Source: Azospirillum formosense (GTDB lineage: Bacteria; Pseudomonadota; Alphaproteobacteria; Azospirillales; Azospirillaceae). Taken from it: a DNA stretch of 64,000 bases. The notes under the pieces were generated by a model. That model had not been told where the DNA came from. It did no database searches and worked only from the letters and a program-made list of their open reading frames with translations. The position numbers were made by a program, and so were the translations under genes. The DNA is taken from positions 558,001 to 622,000 of the forward strand of contig NZ_CP159402.1 in assembly GCF_040500525.1 (NCBI RefSeq), read 5' to 3'. Shown here piece after piece: positions 58,286-64,000 of this stretch. Positions within the stretch are counted from its first letter, which is position 1, and each line of letters starts with the position of its first letter.

Positions 58286-59053
58286 ATGTGCGAACTCCTG
58301 GGCATGAGCGCCAACGTGCCCACGGACATCTGCTTCAGCTTTCGCGGCCTGATGCGCCGCGGCGGGCAGACCGGTCCGCACCGCGACGGCTGGGGAATCG
58401 CCTTCTACGAGGGGAAGGGCTGCCGCGCCTTCCACGACCCGGCGCCAAGCTGCGAGTCGGAGATCGCGCGGCTGGTCAGCAGCTATTCCATCAAGTCCTG
58501 CGTGGTGATCTCCCACATCCGCCGCGCCAACCGCGGCCGGGTGTCGCTGGAGAACACCCATCCCTTCACGCGGGAGCTGTGGGGCCGCGTCTGGACCTTC
58601 GCCCACAACGGCCAACTCAAGGGCATCAAGGAACGGACGTTGACCTTCTACGAGCCGGTCGGGACGACGGACAGCGAGCACGCCTTCTGCTGGCTGCTCG
58701 ACCAGATCCGCATGCAGTATCCGGAACCGCCCAAGAGCAGCGGCGCCCTGATGCGGCTGATCCGCGACCTCGCCACCGACCTCGGCACGCTGGGCGTCTT
58801 CAACATGCTGCTCAGCGACGGGCGGTACCTGTGGTGCCATTGCGCGACCAACCTCGCCTGGCTGACCCGCAAGGCCCCCTTCGGCCCCGCGACGCTGATC
58901 GACGAGGACATGAGCGTCGACTTCGCCAAGGAGACGACGCCCAACGACGTGGTGACGGTGGTCGCCACCCGTCCCCTGACCCGCGACGAGAACTGGACCG
59001 TCATGAAGGGCGGCGAGATGGTCGTGTTCAGGGGCGGCAATCGGGTGCGCTGA
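58286..59053 (+). CDS. Class II glutamine amidotransferase (YafJ-like)
   Basis: 255 residues. The mature N-terminus is Cys2 ([14 protein letters not shown]), the N-terminal nucleophile of Ntn amidotransferases. [34 protein letters not shown] and [11 protein letters not shown] are the glutaminase-domain motifs. The acceptor substrate is unknown. It is 75 bp after the ArsC-like gene on the same strand, so possibly co-transcribed with draTG; a link to glutamine signalling is only a guess. Confidence 0.88.
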   Translation: MCELLGMSANVPTDICFSFRGLMRRGGQTGPHRDGWGIAFYEGKGCRAFHDPAPSCESEIARLVSSYSIKSCVVISHIRRANRGRVSLENTHPFTRELWGRVWTFAHNGQLKGIKERTLTFYEPVGTTDSEHAFCWLLDQIRMQYPEPPKSSGALMRLIRDLATDLGTLGVFNMLLSDGRYLWCHCATNLAWLTRKAPFGPATLIDEDMSVDFAKETTPNDVVTVVATRPLTRDENWTVMKGGEMVVFRGGNRVR

Positions 59054-59202
59054 CCGGACATTGTTCCAATCCATGCAACGAAGATTGGCGAAATCGGGGC
59101 TCAATCGATTGGCGTAAGCGGGCTTATGGTCACTCCCGAGACAAACCGAAGCGGTGACGGTGCCCGACCGGCGCCCCGCTTCCCGGACAGGAAGACGTGA
59201 CC

Positions 59203-59829
59203 ATGAAGATCCTTCACATCGACTCCAGCCCGCTGGGCGACGCCTCCGTTTCGCGCCAGCTCACCGCCTCCATCGTCGCGGCGCTGCGCCAGGCGACGCC
59301 GGACGCCGAGGTCTCCCACCGCGACCTCACCGTCGCCCCGCCGGACCACCTGACCGGCGAGCTGATGCAGGTCGTGAAGTTCCGCAACCTGGAGGGCCTG
59401 ACCGCCCGCCAGCAGGAGGAACTGGCCCTGACCGACGCGCTGGTCGACGAGTTCCTGGCCGCCGACGTCGTGGTGATCGGCGCCCCCATGTACAACTTCA
59501 CGGTCCCGACCCAGCTCAAGGCCTGGATCGACCGCATCGCCCAGGCGGGCCGCACCTTCCGCTACACCGAGACCGGCCCGGTCGGTCTGGCCGGCGGCAA
59601 GAAGGTCTACATCGCCTCGACGCGCGGCGGCGTCTACTCGACCAACGCCGCGATGAGCGCGCTGGACCATCAGGAGGCCTTCCTGCGCACGGTGCTGGGT
59701 TTCCTGGGCGTCACCGACGTGACGGTGATCCGCGCCGAGGGCGTCGGCATGGGCCCGGACGCCCGCGCCAAGGCGCTGGCCGCCGCCCAGCAGGAGATCG
59801 ACGCCCTGGCGACCCCGGTCGCCGCGTAA
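59203..59829 (+). CDS. azoR: FMN-dependent NADH azoreductase
   Basis: 208 residues, flavodoxin-like fold of the AzoR/AcpD family. KILHIDSSPLGDASVSRQLT is the FMN phosphate loop, VVIGAPMYNFTVPTQLKAWI the second flavin contact and ASTRGGVYS the third. Such enzymes reduce quinones and azo compounds with two electrons. ATG 59203 has AGGAAG upstream; a GTG six bases earlier is in frame. It is followed by a good terminator. Confidence 0.93.
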   Translation: MKILHIDSSPLGDASVSRQLTASIVAALRQATPDAEVSHRDLTVAPPDHLTGELMQVVKFRNLEGLTARQQEELALTDALVDEFLAADVVVIGAPMYNFTVPTQLKAWIDRIAQAGRTFRYTETGPVGLAGGKKVYIASTRGGVYSTNAAMSALDHQEAFLRTVLGFLGVTDVTVIRAEGVGMGPDARAKALAAAQQEIDALATPVAA

Positions 59830-59852
59830 GGGTTGACTGTCCCCAATGGTGC

Positions 59853-59883
59853 CCCCTCTCCCCTCCGGGGAGAGGGGTGTTTT
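59853..59883 (+). terminator. Terminator of the azoreductase gene
   Basis: CCCCTCTCCCC, loop TCC, GGGGAGAGGGG, then TGTTTT; it runs into the stop codon of the convergent SIR2-like gene. Confidence 0.85.
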
Positions 59884-60769
59884 ACGCCCCCATCGCCTCG
59901 CTGATCCGCCGGACCGCCTCGTCCAGCGTCAGGTCGATGCGGGCGATGTTCTGCAGCTCCAGGAAGCGCGCCTCGTTCTTCGACAGCTCGCCCTCGATCA
60001 CCGCCCAATGCCGGTCCGACGAGCGCTTGGCGATCTGGCGGGCGAAGGTGCGCTGGATTTCCTGGTCGAAGCGGCAGCCGAGATAAAGGAAGCTTCGGCC
60101 CGCCCGGCGTTCCTGCACGACGGCGGGAATCGGTGTCTGGATGTCGATCTCCGTCAGGATCTCGACGAAGTCACTGTCGGAAATCAGATAGTTCCCCGCC
60201 GGAGTCGCACTGCCCGACGGCTTGTAGAGCAGGGTCTCCCAGCCCGACGCCGCGCCGGCCTCGACCTCCGCTCCGCCCGGCGCGTAGTATTTCACCCATT
60301 CGCCGACGCCCTGCGGGTGGGACAGGCCCTGGATCTGGCCCCAGCTCCGCCCCGCATCGGCGGTCAGCAGGCGTTCCAGCGTGTTGTCGTACCAGACGTC
60401 GACGATCATCGGCGGGGCGGGCAGGGAAGCCAGCCACGCGTGAACCGGCGTCGCCGGAACCTCGCGCTTAAAGATCTCGTTCAGGATGCCGTCCAGCGTC
60501 TTGCGGTGGCGGCGCGATTCGATGAACTGGGCGACGGCGGTCAGCTGGCTGCGGATGCGGCCCGGTGCGGCGACTTTGGCGTTCAGCCGCTGCGCCAGCT
60601 CCAGCGAGGTGCGCGGGATCGGGCAGTCAGCCTCCGGCAGCAGCGCGAAGGCGCCCGGCCCGAGATAGGGCACCACGCCCCGCGCCTTCAGCACCGAGGC
60701 GATGTCCGCGATGATGGTGTCGGTGTCCGTGCTGGTGTCCGTGCTGTCGATGACGGCGGTGTCGGTCAT
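59882..60769 (-). CDS. SIR2-like protein at the end of a nif cluster
   Basis: 295 residues resembling the SIR2 NAD-binding superfamily. RGVVPYLGPGAFALLPEADC corresponds to the GAGxS NAD loop, but with GPGAF; FLYLGCRFDQEIQRTFARQI matches the late GxSxxD-type region. Where sirtuins have the catalytic His (HGS), this protein has KPSGSATPAGNYLISDSDF, a Ser, so deacylase activity is unlikely. N-terminal TDTSTDTDT repeats are low complexity. It is last in the minus-strand order nifZ-nifS2-nifT-orf-DegT-like-SIR2-like. It may bind NAD or ADP-ribose as a sensor near the DraT/DraG system; that is speculation. Confidence 0.75.
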   Translation of the reverse strand: MTDTAVIDSTDTSTDTDTIIADIASVLKARGVVPYLGPGAFALLPEADCPIPRTSLELAQRLNAKVAAPGRIRSQLTAVAQFIESRRHRKTLDGILNEIFKREVPATPVHAWLASLPAPPMIVDVWYDNTLERLLTADAGRSWGQIQGLSHPQGVGEWVKYYAPGGAEVEAGAASGWETLLYKPSGSATPAGNYLISDSDFVEILTEIDIQTPIPAVVQERRAGRSFLYLGCRFDQEIQRTFARQIAKRSSDRHWAVIEGELSKNEARFLELQNIARIDLTLDEAVRRISEAMGA

Positions 60770-60793
60770 GCTAACCCCGTTCGGCTGGCGTTT

Positions 60794-60850
60794 GCCCCCT
60801 CCCTGACCCTCCCCCGCTTCGCAGGGGAGGGGAATGGCGCTGGGAAGGGG
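60794..60850. repeat. REP-like palindrome between the SIR2-like and DegT-like genes
   Basis: GCCCCCTCCCTGACCCTCC with an internal CCTCCCCCGC...GCAGGGGAGG hairpin; a degenerate member of the family at 37209 and 41805. Confidence 0.75.
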
Positions 60851-60857
60851 CCGCGTT

Positions 60858-62054
60858 TCACAAATAGATCGCCGCGCCCGCCCCCGTGTTGACGGTGGCG
60901 TCCTTCAGCGTGTCGACGATGAACTGCACCTCGTCGGCGGTGACCTTGTGGTGCAGCGGCAGGGCCAGAACGCGGTCCACCGTCTTCTGGCAGACCGGGC
61001 AGTCGGCCCGGCTGGCGCCGCGCTCCTGGTAATATTGCTGGGTGTAGAGCGCCTGCCCGTAGTCCGACGCCTCGACGTCGTGCGTCGCCAGATCCTCCAG
61101 CACCGCCTTGCGCCCCGACGCGGTGAAGCGGGTGCCGAGATGGACGGCGTAGACCATCGGGTGCACGTCGTCGGCGCCCGGCCCCTTGTAGGGCGGCTTG
61201 ATGCCTTCGAAGGAGGCCATGGCCGCCTCGTAGAAGCCGACCACCGCCCGGCGCTTCGCCAGGATTTCCGGCAGGCGCTTCAACTGGACGAGGCCGAGCG
61301 CGGCGGTGATGTTGCTCATGCCCGCCTGGAAGGGGATGTTGCGGGTGATGACCACCGTGTTGCGGTGCTCCGCCTCGCGCCGGCGCAGGTAGCGGAGCTG
61401 GTGGGCGAGGTGGCGGTCGTCGGTGACGATCATCCCGCCCTCGCCGGTCACCAGCACGCAGGGTTCGGAGAAGTCGAAGACCGCGCAGTCGCCGAAGCTG
61501 CCGACCAGCTTCCCCTTGTAGGAGGAGGCGATCGCCTCGGTCGAATCCTCGATCAGGATCAGCCCCTTGTCGGTGGCGAGCGCGCGCAGCTCGTCCCAAT
61601 GGGCGGGGTGGCCGTTGACGTTGCCGGCCAGGATGGCCTTGGTCCGCGGCGTGATCTTCGCCTCGGCCTTCGCCGGGTTGATGGTGTGCTGCCAGTAGTC
61701 GATGTCGACGAAGACCGGCTCGGCGCCGGCCAGCGCGATGGCGTGCTGCACCTGATGCCAGCCGAAGGGGGAGCAGAGAACCTCGTCCCCCGGCCCGATG
61801 CCGTAGGCCTTAAGCACCATCAGCGTGGCGATGGTGCCGCTGGACACCGCGACCGCGTGCGCGCGGCCGAGCCAGGCGGCGAAGGCCTCCTCGAACCCCT
61901 CCGTCATCCGCCCGTCGCTCAGGCTGCCGGAGGTGAGGATGCGGCCGACCACCGCCACCTCCGCTTCCGAAATGTCCGGGTCAATCAGCGGGATGTACTC
62001 GCCGGGTCCGCCGTCGTCTTCGTCTTCGGCTGTGCCGTCCTGGGGCATCGTCAT
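60858..62054 (-). CDS. DegT/DnrJ/EryC1-fold protein lacking the PLP lysine
   Basis: 398 residues with the fold of sugar aminotransferases: YIPLIDPDISEAEVAVVGRI, AVSSGTIATLMVLKAYGIGP, CSPFGWHQV, ILIEDSTEAIASSYKGKLVG, and FQAGMSNITAALGLVQLKRL all align with the family. At the Schiff-base Lys position (F-x5-K-x4-GEGG) it reads FDFSEPCVLVTGEGG, giving Cys199. A CxxC (DCPVC, residues 352-355) is also present. It therefore cannot be a normal PLP transaminase; metal, Fe-S or thiol chemistry, or a purely structural role, are options. An acidic N-terminal 18 residues precede the fold. Located within a nif operon after nifT. Confidence 0.8.
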   Translation of the reverse strand: MTMPQDGTAEDEDDGGPGEYIPLIDPDISEAEVAVVGRILTSGSLSDGRMTEGFEEAFAAWLGRAHAVAVSSGTIATLMVLKAYGIGPGDEVLCSPFGWHQVQHAIALAGAEPVFVDIDYWQHTINPAKAEAKITPRTKAILAGNVNGHPAHWDELRALATDKGLILIEDSTEAIASSYKGKLVGSFGDCAVFDFSEPCVLVTGEGGMIVTDDRHLAHQLRYLRRREAEHRNTVVITRNIPFQAGMSNITAALGLVQLKRLPEILAKRRAVVGFYEAAMASFEGIKPPYKGPGADDVHPMVYAVHLGTRFTASGRKAVLEDLATHDVEASDYGQALYTQQYYQERGASRADCPVCQKTVDRVLALPLHHKVTADEVQFIVDTLKDATVNTGAGAAIYL

Positions 62055-62082
62055 TCCGCGATCCTTGTTCAGTCGTCCTCGT

Positions 62083-62367
62083 TCAGTCGTCCTCGTCCCG
62101 TTGCGCGATCACCACGCCGGTCGCCGTCTCAGGCTTGTTGGTGATGAGCCAGCAATGGTTGGTGCCGTCCACGAGGTAGAGGTTGAAGCCGGGCTCCTCC
62201 CGGAAGGCGTCCTCCGCCATCACCGCGGCGTGCGCCCCGGTGACGTTGGACAGGTCCGGGTGCGCCTCGCGCACGGCGCGAACCACGGCGTCGAGCCGGG
62301 TGCCGTCGGCGAAGAGGCTGCCGGCCAGGGCGGCGATGGCGTCGATCCGTTCCGGGGACAGGGCCAT
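62083..62367 (-). CDS. Small protein of unknown function in the nifZ-nifS-nifT cluster
   Basis: 94 residues, acidic C-terminus (RDEDD), soluble. ALSPERIDAIAALAGSLFAD begins a helical N-terminal half; GFNLYLVDGTNHCWLITNKP suggests a small beta sheet. Not recognised. ATG 62367 lies five bases after the nifT stop (62373), so it is cotranslated with nifT, and the DegT-like gene follows 28 bp later. Confidence 0.75.
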   Translation of the reverse strand: MALSPERIDAIAALAGSLFADGTRLDAVVRAVREAHPDLSNVTGAHAAVMAEDAFREEPGFNLYLVDGTNHCWLITNKPETATGVVIAQRDEDD

Positions 62368-62372
62368 GGCCG

Positions 62373-62582
62373 TCACTCCGCGCCGCGTTTCTTGGCTTCG
62401 ACGGTGATGGGCAGGCCGGTGTCCGCCGGCATCTCCGGCAGGTCGAGCGTCCAGCCGTTGGCGACCTTGATCCAGCCGCCCCACAGGCCCGGCTTCTCCA
62501 TCTCGACGACGGCTTCCTCCAGGTCCTTCTTGGCGACGTAGATCGTGTATTGCTCACCGGCCTTGCGCACCATCACCTTCAT
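62373..62582 (-). CDS. nifT: NifT/FixU family protein
   Basis: 69 residues. KVMVRKAGEQYTIYVAKKDL, EMEKPGLWGGWIKVANGW and LDLPEMPADTGLPITVEAKK match NifT/FixU throughout. Function unresolved; commonly co-transcribed with nifB/nifZ or nifK genes. Confidence 0.94.
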   Translation of the reverse strand: MKVMVRKAGEQYTIYVAKKDLEEAVVEMEKPGLWGGWIKVANGWTLDLPEMPADTGLPITVEAKKRGAE

Positions 62583-62620
62583 GTCACTCTCCAGTCGTCG
62601 TGTGTTTGGCTGTCTTCAGG

Positions 62621-63772
62621 TCAGGCCGCGATCCGCGCGTAAAGCGCGGGAAACTCGTTGAGGACCGATTCCACCTCCTCCGCCGTGGTGCAGCGGCTGA
62701 GGGAGAAGCGCAGGCTGGCCGCCGCTTCCGCCGGGCTCAGGCCCATGGCGGTCAGGACGTGGCTCGGCTCGTTGCCGCCGGACGCGCAGGCCGCCCCCAT
62801 GGAGACGGCGATGCCGGCGCGGTCGAGCCGCATCAGCAGCTCCTCCGCGTCCAGCGGGCGGCCCTGCGGGTCGGCGAAACGGATGTTGCTGGTGTTGGGC
62901 AGGCGGACCGCCCCCTCGCCGTTGATCCGGCTGCCCGGCCAGGCGGCGAGCACGCCGCGCTCCAGCCGGTCGCGCAGGATCGCCATGCCGCCGGCCTCCG
63001 CCACCGTGGCGGCGGCGCGGCCGGCGGCGGCGCCGAAGCCGACGATGGCCGGCACATTCTCGGTCCCGCCGCGGCGGTGACGCTCCTGATGGCCGTGGAT
63101 CAGCGGGGCGAAGGGCACGCCCTTGCGGATGAAGAGGGCGCCGATGCCCTTCGGCCCGTGCATCTTGTGGGCGGACAGGGTCAGCAGGTCGGCGTTCACC
63201 GCGTCCACCCGGATGGGCAGCCGCCCGGCGGCCTGCACAGCGTCGGTGTGGAACAGGGCGCCGCGCGCCTGGGCGATGTCGGCGGCGGCGCCGACCGGCT
63301 GGATCGCCCCGGTCTCGTTGTTCGCCCACATCACGGAGACCAGCGCCGTATCGGGCGTCACCGCGTCGCGCAGGTCGGCGAGCGCGATGGTGCCGCTGCC
63401 GTCCACCGGCAGGACGGTGACCCGCCAGCCCTGCCGTTCCAGATCCTTCGCCAGCATCAGCGTCGAGGGATGCTCGATCGCCGTGGTGACGAGGCGGCGG
63501 CGCCGCGGCTGTTCCGCCACGACGGCGTGCAGCGTGCCGAGCAGGGCCGTGTGGTTGGCCTCCGTCGCGCTGGCGGTGAACAGGATGTCGGCGGCCTTCG
63601 CGCCGACCAGCGCCGCCACCCGGGCGCGCGCCTCGCCCACCGCCCGCTTGGCCGCCATGCCGGCGGCGTGCGGGCTGGAGGGGTTGCCGAACTCCCCGGA
63701 CAGGTGCGGCAGCATCGCCTCCCGCACCTCGGGCGCCAGCGGGGTCGTCGCGTTGTTGTCGAGATAGATCAT
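62621..63772 (-). CDS. Second cysteine desulfurase of the nif cluster (NifS-like)
   Basis: 383 residues, paralogous to nifS at 37406. [46 protein letters not shown], Schiff-base Lys in TLSAHKMHGPKGIGALF, and catalytic Cys loop SMGAACASGGNEPSHVLTAM. All catalytic residues are present, so it should be active. It sits between nifZ and nifT, suggesting a dedicated role there, for example in P-cluster or NifB-co supply; that is inference. Confidence 0.93.
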   Translation of the reverse strand: MIYLDNNATTPLAPEVREAMLPHLSGEFGNPSSPHAAGMAAKRAVGEARARVAALVGAKAADILFTASATEANHTALLGTLHAVVAEQPRRRRLVTTAIEHPSTLMLAKDLERQGWRVTVLPVDGSGTIALADLRDAVTPDTALVSVMWANNETGAIQPVGAAADIAQARGALFHTDAVQAAGRLPIRVDAVNADLLTLSAHKMHGPKGIGALFIRKGVPFAPLIHGHQERHRRGGTENVPAIVGFGAAAGRAAATVAEAGGMAILRDRLERGVLAAWPGSRINGEGAVRLPNTSNIRFADPQGRPLDAEELLMRLDRAGIAVSMGAACASGGNEPSHVLTAMGLSPAEAAASLRFSLSRCTTAEEVESVLNEFPALYARIAA

Positions 63773-63806
63773 GGGTCCATCGCAGGCCGTGGCACGGAGG
63801 GGGCGG

Positions 63807-64000
63807 TCAGTCCATCACGCCGGGGACGCCGCGGCGGCGGCCGTCGGCGGGCGTGATCTCCTCCTCCAGGCAGCCGACGACGACGCCGGCCGGGAACTCC
63901 ACCAGATAGACGGGGATCTGCGTGCCCTCGGCGTGGCCGATGCGCACGATGGTCCCGGGCGTGCCCTTCGGGGCCAGCAGCGCGCCGTCCTCGGCGTTGG
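63807..64000 (-). CDS. nifZ: NifZ (start beyond window edge)
   Basis: The last 63 codons of a minus-strand gene whose start lies right of the window. The translation reads KGTPGTIVRIGHAEGTQIPV, then YLVEFPAGVVVGCLEEEI, then TPADGRRRGVPGVMD and a stop. The GTPG-V-x-IG and YLVEF...VGC-EEE pattern is that of NifZ, which aids P-cluster maturation of NifDK. It is directly upstream of the second nifS (35 bp). Confidence 0.88.
   Translation of the reverse strand, partial: NAEDGALLAPKGTPGTIVRIGHAEGTQIPVYLVEFPAGVVVGCLEEEITPADGRRRGVPGVMD

Overview
The window is high-GC (roughly two-thirds G+C outside a few AT-rich gaps) and reads as the chromosome of an alphaproteobacterial associative diazotroph. The nif gene order, a nifH operon divergent from draT-draG, a two-PAS AerC-like aerotaxis receptor beside nifE, and many chemoreceptors with a PilZ-tailed one all point to Azospirillum, most likely A. 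brasilense or a close relative. The species call is inference from gene content, not from a database search.

Left part (1-30.3 kb), housekeeping and sensory genes: the end of minD and minE; an FG-GAP repeat protein; a PAS protein overlapping a membrane chemoreceptor (a split aerotaxis-type receptor); a soluble chemoreceptor with its signalling module in front of its Cache module; an epimerase/cupin/class V aminotransferase operon; a glycosyltransferase; phhB; a uracil-DNA-glycosylase-like gene; otsA-glk; a probable small RNA gene at 14.1 kb; an N-formylglutamate amidohydrolase; tRNA-Val(GAC); a dCache chemoreceptor convergent with a PilZ-tailed chemoreceptor; glcB; a RecD2-type helicase; a two-domain cold-shock protein; a Crp/Fnr regulator; and a large hybrid histidine kinase.

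Right part (30.3-64 kb), nitrogen fixation. On the minus strand lie four operons with recognisable sigma-54 (-24/-12) promoters and upstream NifA sites (TGT-N10-ACA): fixABCX (three possible NifA sites); iscA-nifU-nifS-nifV-cysE-nifW; nifE-nifN-nifX-DUF269-DUF683-fdxB-nifQ; and nifHDK (two overlapping NifA sites). A TPR-like gene runs divergently from the iscA-nifU promoter. aerC, an NDH-2-like dehydrogenase and an Rrf2 regulator sit between nifE and nifK. draT-draG, an ArsC-like nitrogenase-associated gene, a class II amidotransferase and an azoreductase run on the plus strand. A further minus-strand cluster, nifZ (cut by the window edge)-second nifS-nifT-small orf-DegT-like-SIR2-like, closes the window.

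Together the genes make the nitrogenase polypeptides, build P-cluster and FeMo-co (NifU/S/IscA sulphur and iron, NifV homocitrate, NifQ molybdenum, NifE/N/X scaffold), supply low-potential electrons (FixABCX, FdxB), switch Fe protein off and on by ADP-ribosylation (DraT/DraG), and steer cells to suitable oxygen (AerC and other receptors). The least explained parts are the SIR2-like and DegT-like proteins, both of which lack their family's key catalytic residue, the unknown gene between nifH and draT, and the small RNA candidate.
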